Positions 19,173-27,929 of a DNA stretch of 64,000 bases are shown piece after piece. Position numbers and translations under genes: made by a program. The notes beneath the pieces were generated by a model. The model was not told where the DNA came from and ran no database searches. It was given only the letters and a program-made list of their open reading frames with translations. Source of the stretch: an uncultured Kangiella sp. (GTDB taxonomy: Bacteria; Pseudomonadota; Gammaproteobacteria; Enterobacterales; Kangiellaceae); contig CANNDL010000005.1 in the NCBI GenBank assembly GCA_947503435.1, positions 1-64,000 of the forward strand, written 5' to 3'. Every line of letters begins with the position of its first letter. Position 1 is the stretch's first letter.

Positions 19173-20207
19173 ATGGATACAATAACCATTACTCAACCTG
19201 ACGATTGGCACATCCACTTACGCTCAGGCGCCGCCTTGCAGCACACAGTACAAGATGCAGCACGTCAATTTGCGCGCGCTATTGTGATGCCTAATCTAGT
19301 GCCGCCAGTAACTACGGTTGAGATGGCCGAAGACTATTACAAGTCAATTAAGCGCTATACCCCGTCTGGTGTTTCACTTGAGCCATTGATGGTTTTATAC
19401 CTAACGGATAATACGACGGTTAAAGACATTGAAGAAGCAGTTGCTTCGGACAAGGTCTATGCTTGTAAGCTCTACCCTGCTGGTGCCACTACCAATTCTG
19501 ACTCTGGATTAACCAATATTAAAAATGCTTATCCCGTGTTTGAAAAGATGACTGAGCTTGGCTTGCCATTATTAGTACATGGCGAGGTAACGGACTCTCA
19601 TATTGATATTTTCGATCGTGAAGCTGAATTTATCGATACTATCTTAAAGCCACTATTGACCAAGTTCCCAACCCTGCGACTAGTGCTAGAGCATATCACT
19701 ACTAAACAAGCGGTAGACTTTGTGAATAGCCAAGGTGATAACGTAGCAGCAACAATTACGGCTCATCATTTATTACACAACCGTAATGACATGTTAGTAG
19801 GCGGTATTCGCCCACACTTGTATTGCTTACCAATTTTAAAGCGCTCAGAGCATCAAATTGCTTTAAATGAAGCAGCAACTTCTGGCTCTAAAAAATTCTT
19901 CTTAGGAACAGACAGCGCTCCTCACTCGCAAGACGCTAAAGAATCTTCTTGCGGCTGCGCAGGTGCATACACCGCTTACGCCGCGATGGAACTTTATGCT
20001 GAAGCTTTCGAGAAGGAAAATGCTTTAGATAAATTAGAAGCATTCGCCAGCTTTAATGGCCCAGACTTTTATGGCTTACCACGTAACGAAGGCACCATTA
20101 CTTTAGTTAAAAAGCAGTGGAAAATGCCAAAGAAATTAAACCTAGGCAACGAAGACTTGATCCCATTCCGCGCGGATGAAATGATTGAGTGGAAACTTAA
20201 AAAATAA
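19173..20207 (+). CDS. pyrC: Dihydroorotase
   Basis: 344 aa, class II dihydroorotase length. Binuclear Zn motif [10 protein letters not shown] (His13, His15, substrate Arg17), carboxylated Lys99 in [10 protein letters not shown], and further ligands in VHGEV and EHITTKQA. The Asp of [10 protein letters not shown] is catalytic. It closes carbamoyl-aspartate to dihydroorotate in pyrimidine synthesis. It is followed by rnt 44 nt downstream, the same order as in Pseudomonas. Confidence 0.97.
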   Translation: MDTITITQPDDWHIHLRSGAALQHTVQDAARQFARAIVMPNLVPPVTTVEMAEDYYKSIKRYTPSGVSLEPLMVLYLTDNTTVKDIEEAVASDKVYACKLYPAGATTNSDSGLTNIKNAYPVFEKMTELGLPLLVHGEVTDSHIDIFDREAEFIDTILKPLLTKFPTLRLVLEHITTKQAVDFVNSQGDNVAATITAHHLLHNRNDMLVGGIRPHLYCLPILKRSEHQIALNEAATSGSKKFFLGTDSAPHSQDAKESSCGCAGAYTAYAAMELYAEAFEKENALDKLEAFASFNGPDFYGLPRNEGTITLVKKQWKMPKKLNLGNEDLIPFRADEMIEWKLKK

Positions 20208-20251
20208 ATCTATAATTTAAAACACCGACTACTAAAGTCTAAGGATATTAA

Positions 20252-20851
20252 GTGGCATTTGAAATGAAAGACCGCTTTCGCGGCTTCTTCCCAGTAATTG
20301 TTGACGTTGAAACCGGCGGCTTTGAATCAAGTACAGACGCCCTACTGGAAATTGCTGCAGTTACTACTCGTTTTGATAAACAAGGTCGTTTGGAAGTTGC
20401 CAATTCTTATCATTTTCATGTTGAGCCGTTTGAAGGTGCTAACGTTGAACAAAAAGCATTAGACTTTACCGGCATTGATATTAAAAACCCGTTACGCGGT
20501 GCGGTTGATGAAAAGTGGGCGTTACAAGAAATTTTTAAGAATTTGCGCATGGAGCAAAAAGCAACGGGCTGTAACCGCTGCGTATTAGTCGGTCATAATG
20601 CTTGGTTTGATTTAAGCTTTGTTAACGCTGCCGTTGAGCGCACCAACATCAAACGAAACCCTTTCCATCCTTTTACTAGCTTTGATACCGCTTCGTTATC
20701 CGCTTTGGTTTTAGGCCATACCGTCTTAGCACAAGCTTGTGAATTAGCACATATTCCTTTTAGCCAGAAAGATGCTCATTCGGCACTTTATGACGCTAAA
20801 AAAACCGCCGAATTATTTTGTTATTTAGTCAATAACACAAAGAAAGTTTAG
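20252..20851 (+). CDS. rnt: Ribonuclease T
   Basis: 199 aa. DEDDh exonuclease motifs: Exo I VDVETGG (Asp18, Glu20), Exo II HNAWFDLSF and Exo III HSALYDAKKTA, plus the conserved KRNPFHPFTSFDTA stretch. RNase T trims 3' ends of tRNA, 5S and 23S rRNA as a dimer. The start is a GTG with AAGGA 6 nt upstream; no in-frame ATG precedes the conserved DRFRGFFPV block except MKD five codons later. The stop interlocks with that of the convergent 20848 gene. Confidence 0.96.
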   Translation: MAFEMKDRFRGFFPVIVDVETGGFESSTDALLEIAAVTTRFDKQGRLEVANSYHFHVEPFEGANVEQKALDFTGIDIKNPLRGAVDEKWALQEIFKNLRMEQKATGCNRCVLVGHNAWFDLSFVNAAVERTNIKRNPFHPFTSFDTASLSALVLGHTVLAQACELAHIPFSQKDAHSALYDAKKTAELFCYLVNNTKKV

Positions 20852-21096
20852 TCGACTTCTGTAACGCCAGTAGCAGCCATTTGCTCACTGGCGTATTGCA
20901 ATATTAAACGTTTCACAATTCTCTTAAGACCTACTTTATCGATCCGGTTAAGTTCCGAGTAGCTTATTACGCCGTTTGAAAATAATCGGCCTAAGGCGGA
21001 ACCAGCCCATTTTGCAACTATATTTCCAGATTCTGTTTCTATTACTGAAAGTTCCGGAGTTTCTTTATCCAGCCAAGCATTGATTGTAAAAGTCAT
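20848..21096 (-). CDS. 82-aa protein of unknown function under a Fur box
   Basis: 82 aa with no signal peptide. A beta-type N-terminus (FTINAWLDKETPELSVIE) is followed by helices with a basic patch (VGLKRIVKRLILQYASEQ). No family recognised. A perfect 21-bp palindrome matching the Fur box lies 20-40 nt upstream of the ATG, so expression is probably iron-repressed. It sits between rnt and the isoaspartyl peptidase gene, within the neighbourhood that in Pseudomonas contains bfd and bfr, which fits a role in iron-limited growth; the role itself is unknown. Confidence 0.75.
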   Translation of the reverse strand: MTFTINAWLDKETPELSVIETESGNIVAKWAGSALGRLFSNGVISYSELNRIDKVGLKRIVKRLILQYASEQMAATGVTEVD

Positions 21097-21115
21097 TATG
21101 ATTCCTTCAATTTTT

Positions 21116-21136
21116 AAATGAGAATAATTCTCATTT
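21116..21136. promoter_or_regulatory. Fur box (perfect palindrome)
   Basis: A perfect 10-1-10 palindrome with half-site AAATGAGAAT. The NAATGAGAATN half is a classical Fur-site variant. It lies 20 nt upstream of the 20848-21096 ATG (minus) and 100 nt upstream of the 21236 gene (plus), so it could control either, most likely the 82-aa gene. Confidence 0.85.
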
Positions 21137-21235
21137 AAAAATATTGCAAGTGATTTCTAGAAATAACATTCAAATTAGTGAAATTGTTTATATTTGACAT
21201 TATGCTATGACTAAAAATATTCAAAAGGATTCAAC

Positions 21236-22252
21236 ATGCGCATTATTCAATATGTTTGTCTTAGTCTTTTCTTTATAAGCATACCATTGCTGGCAGAGTC
21301 TGAAGCGCCCACAGATAAAGGCCCCGTCGCCATCGTCATTCATGGCGGCGCTGGCACTATCCTTAAGGAAAATATGACGGCTAATTTAGAGGAGCAGTAC
21401 AAGGCAGCTCTGAAAGAAGCATTAATAGCAGGCTATCATGTATTGATAAATAATGGTTCAAGCACAGACGCTGTTAAAACGGCCATTGTGATTTTAGAAG
21501 ACTCCCCTCTTTTTAATGCCGGCAAAGGCTCAGTTTTTACTCATGATGAAAAGAATTCGTTAGACGCCTCTATAATGGTGGGTAATGACTTATCTGCTGG
21601 CGCTGTAGCTGGAGTAGAAGTTATTAAAAACCCTATTTTACTTGCTGATAAAGTTCGTACTGATTCAGTTCACGTGATGATGTCGGGTAAAGGTGCTGAA
21701 GAGTTCGCACAAGCTAATGAAATTCAAAAAGTAGACTCAAAATACTTCTACACTAAGCGCCGCTGGATAATGCTGCAAAAGGCTAAATCCAAAGATGAAG
21801 GCAAGGCATTTATCCCAACTGACGAAGCTAACAACTTTAAGTTTGGCACCGTTGGCGCGGTAGCATTAGATCACAGTGGCCTTATAACCGCAGGAACTTC
21901 AACGGGCGGCATGACTAATAAACGTTATGGGCGCATTGGTGACTCGCCCATTATTGGCGCTGGCACTTATGCTAATAAAAACTGTGGGATTTCCGCCACA
22001 GGTCATGGTGAATACTTTATTCGAGCGGCGGTTACTCATGATATTTGCGCGCTTATGGAATACAAAGGCCTTAGTATTAACCAAGCCGCAGATCATGTGA
22101 TAAACGAAAAATTAAAAGCCATGGGTGGCGATGGTGGCGTGATTGGACTCGATGCTAATGGCGAAGTCATGATGACTTTTAATACCGCAGGTATGTATCG
22201 CGCTAGTATTGATACATCAGGTAATATTTCTATCAAAATTTTTAAAGACTAA
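21236..22252 (+). CDS. Exported isoaspartyl peptidase / L-asparaginase (Ntn hydrolase)
   Basis: 338 aa with a signal peptide (1-20, ending LLA). Plant-type asparaginase signatures: VIHGGAGT near the start, NAGKGSVF, then the autocleavage/nucleophile site GTVGAVALD with Thr205, and later TAGTSTGGM and GDSPIIGAGTYA. The precursor cleaves before the Thr to give alpha and beta chains that hydrolyse beta-aspartyl dipeptides and asparagine. Secretion suggests a periplasmic role in peptide scavenging. A glutathione transferase gene follows 25 nt downstream, so the two may be co-transcribed. Confidence 0.93.
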   Translation: MRIIQYVCLSLFFISIPLLAESEAPTDKGPVAIVIHGGAGTILKENMTANLEEQYKAALKEALIAGYHVLINNGSSTDAVKTAIVILEDSPLFNAGKGSVFTHDEKNSLDASIMVGNDLSAGAVAGVEVIKNPILLADKVRTDSVHVMMSGKGAEEFAQANEIQKVDSKYFYTKRRWIMLQKAKSKDEGKAFIPTDEANNFKFGTVGAVALDHSGLITAGTSTGGMTNKRYGRIGDSPIIGAGTYANKNCGISATGHGEYFIRAAVTHDICALMEYKGLSINQAADHVINEKLKAMGGDGGVIGLDANGEVMMTFNTAGMYRASIDTSGNISIKIFKD

Positions 22253-22277
22253 TTATCAAGTCATTGAGGATATAAGC

Positions 22278-22874
22278 ATGAAAGTTTACGGCGATATGGT
22301 TTCTGGCAATTGCTACAAGGTAGCGCTCACTTGCGCCCTGCTCGATATTGAACATGAATGGGTTGCAATGAATCTTTTAAAAGGCGAAGCAAGAACACCA
22401 GAGTTTAAAGCTAAGAATCCCGCCGCAAAAACTCCAACGCTTGAATTAGATGATGGACGCACCCTATGGGAATCCAATGCCATCATTAACTATCTCGCAG
22501 ATAATTCAGATTTAATGCCAACCGACGCTTGGCAAATGGCAAAAGTGCAACAATGGCAGTTCTTCGAGCAATACAGCCATGAACCTTTTATTGCCGTCGC
22601 TCGGTTTATCAATAAGTACTTAGGTTTACCAGATGATAAAAAAGCCGAATACGAATCCAAACAAGTTGGTGGTCATAAGGCACTAAAGGTTATGGAACAA
22701 CAGCTAGAACAAACGCCTTATCTAGTTGGCGATCAAATCACCACCGCCGATATTAGCCTCTATGCCTATACCCATGTTGCCCATGAAGGTGGCTTTGATT
22801 TATCTGGCTATCCAGCGATTAATGCTTGGATGGAAAGAATACAGCGAGCTACTAATTACATTGGAATGGATTAA
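22278..22874 (+). CDS. Glutathione S-transferase family protein
   Basis: 198 aa from the ATG at 22278, preceded by GAGG; an upstream extension overlapping the previous gene is rejected. An N-terminal thioredoxin-like domain (1-75; YGDMVSGNCYKVAL, NPAAKTPTLELDDG with the cis-Pro, WESNAIINYLA as the glutathione-binding loop) precedes an all-helical C-terminal domain (85-198; DQITTADISLYAYTHVA). It conjugates or reduces using glutathione; substrate unknown. Three nt separate it from a DoxX-like gene, so they form an operon. Confidence 0.9.
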   Translation: MKVYGDMVSGNCYKVALTCALLDIEHEWVAMNLLKGEARTPEFKAKNPAAKTPTLELDDGRTLWESNAIINYLADNSDLMPTDAWQMAKVQQWQFFEQYSHEPFIAVARFINKYLGLPDDKKAEYESKQVGGHKALKVMEQQLEQTPYLVGDQITTADISLYAYTHVAHEGGFDLSGYPAINAWMERIQRATNYIGMD

Positions 22875-22877
22875 AAT

Positions 22878-23219
22878 ATGAAAAAGCTTATTTTAGGATT
22901 AACTATTGTTATTGCACTTCTCAACATCGCAGCTGGCGTAGCAAAAGTTATGCAAACACCTCAAGAAGTAGAGTTTTTAACAAGCCAAGGATTAAGCCTA
23001 AACATGATATTGGCTTTTGGGATTATCCAAATACTGGGCGGGGTTTTACTACTAGTTCCAAAAACTAAATTTATTGGAGCTGTAATCAGTTTAATAGCCT
23101 TTGCAGCATCAGCGGTACTGATCTTTAAATCAGGAGATTTAACTTTTGGGTTAATTTCAATAGTGCCAGTTGCGATTTTGATATACATATTATTTCAGAA
23201 TATAAAAAAATATAAATAA
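22878..23219 (+). CDS. DoxX-like small membrane protein
   Basis: 113 aa with four hydrophobic helices (about 4-22, 40-60, 65-85, 88-108) and the DoxX-type spacing LNIAAGVAKVMQTPQEVEFLTSQGLS followed by GIIQILGGVLLLVPK. Proteins of this family accompany thiol and redox genes and have no settled biochemical role. It is the middle gene of the GST-DoxX-lipoprotein run. Confidence 0.75.
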   Translation: MKKLILGLTIVIALLNIAAGVAKVMQTPQEVEFLTSQGLSLNMILAFGIIQILGGVLLLVPKTKFIGAVISLIAFAASAVLIFKSGDLTFGLISIVPVAILIYILFQNIKKYK

Positions 23220-23233
23220 AGAGAATATAAAGT

Positions 23234-24331
23234 ATGTTTAGTAAAGCCACATCTATTTTAGCACTCCTTTTATTATTAATTTCGTGCAGTAAAGATCCGA
23301 ATACCACGCCATTGGAAGTTAAACTCGATGGAAATATCCATTCTAATTTTAAAGGCTTTTATGAGCACAATAGGCTTACTCTCTTTAATGGTAAAGGAAT
23401 ATCACCGGAGTATGATGATCCAATAAAAATCATTGTATGGTTAGAGGACAAAAACCATCAAAACTCTACAGTCAACATTAACAAAGATACATGGGCAACT
23501 AATGTAACTATCGACCTCCATGATCCCGATTCTAATTTAAACATCGACTGGACCAAAGAATATGACGTTACCTTAACTTTCGGTAATGAAAAAGACTTCA
23601 AAATCCCCATTGTTGTGCAAGGACACGCTAAAGGAGAAAAAAACGAAGTGCACTTTTTGGGAAGTTTTCTTGCCCGAACTAAGGCTATAGAAATGAAAAA
23701 TGGTATCTTAGATACAAGCATTGATACTTTAGAAACTATCCAATGGCTAACTAAAGCGAAAATTAAAGAAAAAAGCCCAAATGCTGTAATTTCAGAATCT
23801 GTTGATGCCTGTGCAATGAGTTCACCATATGCTTGGTGCTCATACCTTTACACGAATAGCGATAACCAAAATTATATTTTAAAATTACAATTCCAGAAAA
23901 TAGAAAGCAAATGGCAAATTGTAAATGAGCTTGATAGTAATGAGACATTCTCCGCTAATAGTTTAGTTCCACTATTCCAAAATACTCCTCCTTATATATT
24001 CTCACCCCTTGCTTCAAAAAAATTCGAATCAGAAGTTTATAATACGCAGGGAGGTTATTTGCATATTTCCGAGCCACCCGTTATCTCATGCAGCGGTGGA
24101 CAATCTGAAGGTACTCCAGGAGTTTGTGAAATAGGCTTCCAAAGATTTTCCGAACCTAGAGAGTTAAACTCTATACCTAATGTGCACTGCGAGTTTATAA
24201 CTTACTTATTAGAAAAGAACTCCAAAGGGATTTGGGATATCAATAAGACTCTTGATGATAGTAAGAAGTATAATATTTTCAAAAATCAAATAGAACAAAG
24301 AACAGACAATGATAGGGTTGTTTGCTTTTAA
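23234..24331 (+). CDS. Lipoprotein of unknown function
   Basis: 365 aa. The signal peptide ends in a lipobox LISC (Cys near residue 18), so it is likely lipid-anchored in the envelope. The mature part is beta-rich and carries seven further cysteines, some probably disulphide-bonded (CAMSSPYAWC, CSGGQSEGTPGVC). No family recognised. It ends the three-gene run that starts with the GST, with a terminator right after the stop. Confidence 0.8.
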   Translation: MFSKATSILALLLLLISCSKDPNTTPLEVKLDGNIHSNFKGFYEHNRLTLFNGKGISPEYDDPIKIIVWLEDKNHQNSTVNINKDTWATNVTIDLHDPDSNLNIDWTKEYDVTLTFGNEKDFKIPIVVQGHAKGEKNEVHFLGSFLARTKAIEMKNGILDTSIDTLETIQWLTKAKIKEKSPNAVISESVDACAMSSPYAWCSYLYTNSDNQNYILKLQFQKIESKWQIVNELDSNETFSANSLVPLFQNTPPYIFSPLASKKFESEVYNTQGGYLHISEPPVISCSGGQSEGTPGVCEIGFQRFSEPRELNSIPNVHCEFITYLLEKNSKGIWDINKTLDDSKKYNIFKNQIEQRTDNDRVVCF

Positions 24332-24335
24332 ATAT

Positions 24336-24366
24336 AAAAAAAGCCGCAAATTAATGCGGCTTTTTA
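24336..24366. terminator. Bidirectional terminator
   Basis: Stem AAAAAGCCGCA/TGCGGCTTTTT with a short AT loop, flanked by A- and T-runs. It lies 5 nt after the lipoprotein stop (plus) and 130 nt after the peroxiredoxin stop (minus), and can serve both. Confidence 0.85.
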
Positions 24367-24495
24367 AATCCCAATAACGCAGGAAAATTGTTCTTAGGCG
24401 AGGCGCGGAATTATTTTTAACGCGGAGTTGGCTATGGCCAATGAGCATTTAATAATAACTTTGCAACGAAGCATAAGGACAATTTAACCAGTTAT

Positions 24496-25101
24496 TTATA
24501 GGTTGCCTGCTTCTTCAGACAAGTACTTAGCAACACCGTCTGGGCTAGCGTTCATACCTTTATCACCTTGATTCCAGCCAGCTGGGCAAACTTCGCCGTG
24601 CTCTTCGTGGAATTGTAATGCGTCAACCATACGAATCATTTCGTCAACGTTACGGCCTAATGGTAAGTCGTTTACTACTTGGTGACGAACAGTACCTTCT
24701 TTGTCGATTAAGAAAGAACCACGGAAAGCTACGCCTTCTGCTGGGTGCTCAACGTCGTACGCTTGGCAGATTTCATGCTTCATGTCAGCTACTAGTGTGT
24801 AACCTACTTGGCCAATACCACCGTCATTGATGTCTGTGTTTCTCCAAGCGTTGTGTGAGAAGTGAGAATCGATAGATACACCGATTACTTCAACGCCACG
24901 CTTAGTGAACTCTGCTAAACGCTTGTCGAAAGCGATTAACTCAGAAGGACATACGAATGTGAAATCTAATGGGTAGAAGAAAACTACAGCTGGCTTGCCT
25001 TTAGTAGCTTCTGCAAAGTTAAAGTTATCAACGATTTCACCGTTACCTAGTACGGCTGGAGCTGTGAAGTCTGGTGCTTTACGGCTTACTAATACGCCCA
25101 T
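24496..25101 (-). CDS. Typical 2-Cys peroxiredoxin (AhpC/TSA)
   Basis: 201 aa. The peroxidatic Cys51 lies in FYPLDFTFVCPSE and the resolving Cys172 in GEVCPAGW, as in typical 2-Cys peroxiredoxins. The GGIGQVGYT and C-terminal YL helix that make the enzyme sensitive to over-oxidation are present. It reduces H2O2, peroxynitrite and alkyl peroxides in the cytosol using thioredoxin or AhpF/D-like donors. In Pseudomonas the orthologue (tsaA) lies between rnt and bfd; here it is divergent from bfd. Confidence 0.96.
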   Translation of the reverse strand: MGVLVSRKAPDFTAPAVLGNGEIVDNFNFAEATKGKPAVVFFYPLDFTFVCPSELIAFDKRLAEFTKRGVEVIGVSIDSHFSHNAWRNTDINDGGIGQVGYTLVADMKHEICQAYDVEHPAEGVAFRGSFLIDKEGTVRHQVVNDLPLGRNVDEMIRMVDALQFHEEHGEVCPAGWNQGDKGMNASPDGVAKYLSEEAGNL

Positions 25102-25309
25102 GATAATCCTCCAATGGATTCAATTTATGCTTTATATCCAACTGTTAAAACAACAGTTAGGGTTTAAATTTTGAATGGGGATTATAGCGCCCTGCATTGG
25201 GAAAATCTTTTACTTTTTTATGATCCTGTCAATTCCCTATGGCATTAATAGATTCTTCCTATTACAAGCCCGGCGATGAATATTTAATATTCTTGAAATG
25301 CAGTTGTTG

Positions 25310-25370
25310 ACAGCCATTCTCATTTGCGTACAATTCGCATTATCAACTGTAAGTCATTCTTATTATCAAT
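25310..25370. promoter_or_regulatory. Fur-like sites upstream of bfd
   Basis: Two partly matching stretches: one includes CATTCTCATTTGCG at 25316-25329 with GCATTATC near 25337-25344, the other TCATTCTTATTATCAA near 25354-25369. Each has GATAAT/CATTAT-type half-sites but only moderate identity to the 19-bp Fur box. The bfd gene is iron-regulated in other bacteria, which supports the reading. Confidence 0.5.
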
Positions 25371-25375
25371 AGTTT

Positions 25376-25579
25376 ATGTACGTTTGTCTTTGTAAAGCCG
25401 TCACTGATTCCCAGATCCGCCAAGCCGCTGAGAGCGGTTGTTCTACCATGCGCTGCCTTAATAAAGAATTAGGCGTGGCGACTCAATGTGGTAAATGCGC
25501 CAAGGATGCTCGTCAAATTTTAAAGACAGTTAAGCAAGAGCGTCAATCTTTCGATTTCGACTTAGCAGTACCTGCATAA
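25376..25579 (+). CDS. bfd: Bacterioferritin-associated ferredoxin
   Basis: 67 aa. The four [2Fe-2S] ligands Cys4, Cys6, Cys38 and Cys41 are all present in the Bfd pattern (YVCLCKAVT and TQCGKCAKDA). Bfd docks on bacterioferritin and passes electrons to the heme to release stored iron. It lies 163 nt upstream of bfr with Fur-like sites before both genes. Confidence 0.97.
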   Translation: MYVCLCKAVTDSQIRQAAESGCSTMRCLNKELGVATQCGKCAKDARQILKTVKQERQSFDFDLAVPA

Positions 25580-25632
25580 GAATATCTCTTTTAAGAATCA
25601 ATTGTATTTGAGACTCGTTCACATTCAAGAAC

Positions 25633-25651
25633 GATTCTAATTATCATTATA
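25633..25651. promoter_or_regulatory. Fur-like box upstream of bfr
   Basis: GATTCTAATTATCATTATA matches the 19-bp Fur consensus at 14 positions by direct comparison. It lies 92 nt upstream of the bfr ATG. Confidence 0.55.
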
Positions 25652-25742
25652 TATCAATAACTTATAGAGCAACTTGGTTGCTATTGTCCTTTTCTAGGCG
25701 TAGACTGAAATTAATCCAACAACGATTAAATAAGGACAAGCA

Positions 25743-26222
25743 ATGAAGGGCGATCCCAAGGTTATTGAATTTTTAAACAAAGCTTTAGGCAATGAACTGA
25801 TTGCCATTAATCAATACTTCTTACATGCCCGTATGTATAAGGATTGGGGATTAAAGGAATTAGCCGAACATGAGTATGAAGAGTCGATTGATGAAATGAA
25901 GCATGCAGATATGTTGGTGGATCGGATTTTATTCTTAGAAGGCCTACCGAATATGCAGGATCTAGGCAAATTAAGAATTGGTGAAGATACCAAGGAAATG
26001 TTGGAGTGCGATCTAGCCTTAGAAATGGACGCTATTCCAGACTTACGAACAGGTATCGCCTATTGTGAAAGCGCTCGTGATTTTGTGAGTCGTGATATTT
26101 TAAATGAAATCTTAGAAAGCGAAGAAGAGCATGTGGATTGGCTAGAAACTCAACTTGGTCTGATTGATAAGATTGGCATCCAGAACTACTTATCTGAAAA
26201 GATGGATGATGGTGGTAACTAG
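25743..26222 (+). CDS. bfr: Bacterioferritin
   Basis: 159 aa. All ferroxidase ligands are visible: Glu18, Glu51, His54, Glu94, Glu127 and His130, with Met52 as the axial heme ligand between subunits. The 24-mer stores iron as a ferric mineral. AAGGA precedes the ATG. It follows bfd on the same strand, and a terminator follows. The bfd-bfr pair next to a peroxiredoxin and rnt matches the Pseudomonas order. Confidence 0.97.
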   Translation: MKGDPKVIEFLNKALGNELIAINQYFLHARMYKDWGLKELAEHEYEESIDEMKHADMLVDRILFLEGLPNMQDLGKLRIGEDTKEMLECDLALEMDAIPDLRTGIAYCESARDFVSRDILNEILESEEEHVDWLETQLGLIDKIGIQNYLSEKMDDGGN

Positions 26223-26235
26223 GTTCAATTTACGC

Positions 26236-26270
26236 TTAAAAGGCCTGTTATAAGTAAGCAGGCCTTTTTA
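26236..26270 (+). terminator. Rho-independent terminator after bfr
   Basis: Stem AAAAGGCCTG/CAGGCCTTTTT with an 11-nt AT-rich loop and a T-run, 14 nt after the bfr stop. Confidence 0.9.
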
Positions 26271-26447
26271 TTATCCAATCAAAACCATTAAAAGCTTTAT
26301 AAGAATTAGAAGTCCAGAAAATGTCAGGATGACAAGAGACTTCCTTCGTCTAACTTCTAATAGCTCTTCAATTACGCTCCCATTGGGTGCAACTAACTTA
26401 GAACGCCATAATAAAAGCCAAATAATTTTTAAATGATACTGTTCGCC
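26271..26447 (-). other. Open frame without a start codon in the bfr-MFS gap
   Basis: On the minus strand a frame stays open for 58 codons and ends at 26271. It reads like membrane protein: WLLLWRSKLVAPNGS, then a charged EELLEVRRRKS, then a long hydrophobic stretch ending LLMVLIG. No ATG, GTG or TTG lies near its beginning (the only ATG is six codons from the stop). It may be a gene remnant, a frame with a very unusual start, or chance. The rest of the gap (26448-26617) shows nothing that I can name. Confidence 0.25.
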
Positions 26448-26617
26448 TTACACCAATAATTTGTTATTACGAAAAGATAAAAATAGTAATAAACAAGAGT
26501 ATATTTGTTTGTCATTAGCAAACAATTTAAAACGACTGGTTAAGCGATCATATGTTACTTTCCACTCTAAGCCATTTAACTGGTGTGCTTGACTTTGATA
26601 TCGCTTGAATAGCATTA

Positions 26618-27928
26618 CTAGGCTTCTTTTTTAATAGCAGTTATACGCTCACCGATACCATCGTATTTTCGTCCGAGATAGACCGCCAAAGCTCCCCAAG
26701 CAGCGGCTATTCCAGCGCCCACTAACGAGATAGCAGCTAAACCCAATCCTAGACCTTCACTCAACAACGCAAAAATCGAGCCACTGACGGCATCACCACC
26801 ACGATAGACCACTATGTCTATTACTGGCTTAGCTTTAAATCGTTCGTCTTTAGTCACATCGGTAAATAACATTTCACGAGCAGGTCGAGTAACCGCATAA
26901 TTGCCAGCCCTTCTCGTTACCTGTAATGCCAATAAAACTACTATGATAGGTGCAAATGCTAAAACTATCATTCCTGCCATAATGATGAATGGCACCAATG
27001 CTAAAGTAGCTGCCATTCCTAGTTTAGTTGCCATTCTGCCGGTAACAAAGAATGCCAATACAAAGGTTAAGGTGTTAGTTATCCAATCGATGCTGCCAAG
27101 AATTTGTGTTCTATCAGCTCGGGAGTAATCCGCTAATAGATTCTTTTGTTCAAAATAAACAAATGAACCGATAAAGACATACAGTAAAATAAACGCAGCT
27201 ATACCTAGCAAGGTTTTATTAGTAACTACCGCTTTAAATCCAGTCCACCATTGAGCGTTCAATTTTGCTTGCGATAGATCTGCCTCTAAAGCTTCATTAA
27301 GCAAATCTTCCGACTTTAAGCGATACATATAAATCACCAACGGTACCACTAACATAAGTCCTACAGCGGCTATTAGCATCAGATTATCTAGGCCAAGCTT
27401 CTCTGCAAAAATAGTCGGTATTGCTGGTCCAACAATTGCACCTAAACTTGCCCCCGCAGCAACAATTGAAAACACTCTTTTGGATTGTTCCTTGTTAAAG
27501 GTATCAGCCATGAAGCTCCAAAAAACTGATATATGGAACAAGCTAAAAGCACTAACCCAAACATAAAAACTTTTTTCGACTAAAGTTGGATCGGGGAAAA
27601 GTGGTACTAAAAAATAGAAAGCCAAAAAGCTTACTGCAAAAGCGGTGTAAACCAGCGGAACAACATTTTTAAATTTTAGCTTAGAAATAATTAAGCCGTA
27701 TAAAGAAACAATAGCAATGCTAATAAAAAACTGTAGATTCCATAAAAAGCTTACTTCGGAGTCGGACCAATCACTGGCCATCGCATCACGCACAGGGCGC
27801 AATACAAAATAAGACGCCATCAATATAAATATGATGGCGAAAGAAATAATGGTCGCTTTAAGTTCATTAGGATGAACTTTAGAAACGCGATCAATTAATC
27901 GCGTTAATGGGTTTGAACTTAAAGTCAT
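26618..27928 (-). CDS. MFS transporter
   Basis: 436 aa with about 12 hydrophobic helices in two halves, joined by a cytoplasmic loop near residues 210-235. The first helix pair contains FVLRPVRDAMASD, a stretch common to a group of MFS proteins distantly related to NTP/NDP exchangers; the conserved TRRAGNYAVTRPAREMLFT segment lies in the second half. Substrate cannot be read from sequence. Its ATG is separated by 1 nt from the stop of the upstream SDR gene, so the two are co-translated. Confidence 0.88.
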   Translation of the reverse strand: MTLSSNPLTRLIDRVSKVHPNELKATIISFAIIFILMASYFVLRPVRDAMASDWSDSEVSFLWNLQFFISIAIVSLYGLIISKLKFKNVVPLVYTAFAVSFLAFYFLVPLFPDPTLVEKSFYVWVSAFSLFHISVFWSFMADTFNKEQSKRVFSIVAAGASLGAIVGPAIPTIFAEKLGLDNLMLIAAVGLMLVVPLVIYMYRLKSEDLLNEALEADLSQAKLNAQWWTGFKAVVTNKTLLGIAAFILLYVFIGSFVYFEQKNLLADYSRADRTQILGSIDWITNTLTFVLAFFVTGRMATKLGMAATLALVPFIIMAGMIVLAFAPIIVVLLALQVTRRAGNYAVTRPAREMLFTDVTKDERFKAKPVIDIVVYRGGDAVSGSIFALLSEGLGLGLAAISLVGAGIAAAWGALAVYLGRKYDGIGERITAIKKEA

Positions 27929-27929
27929 A

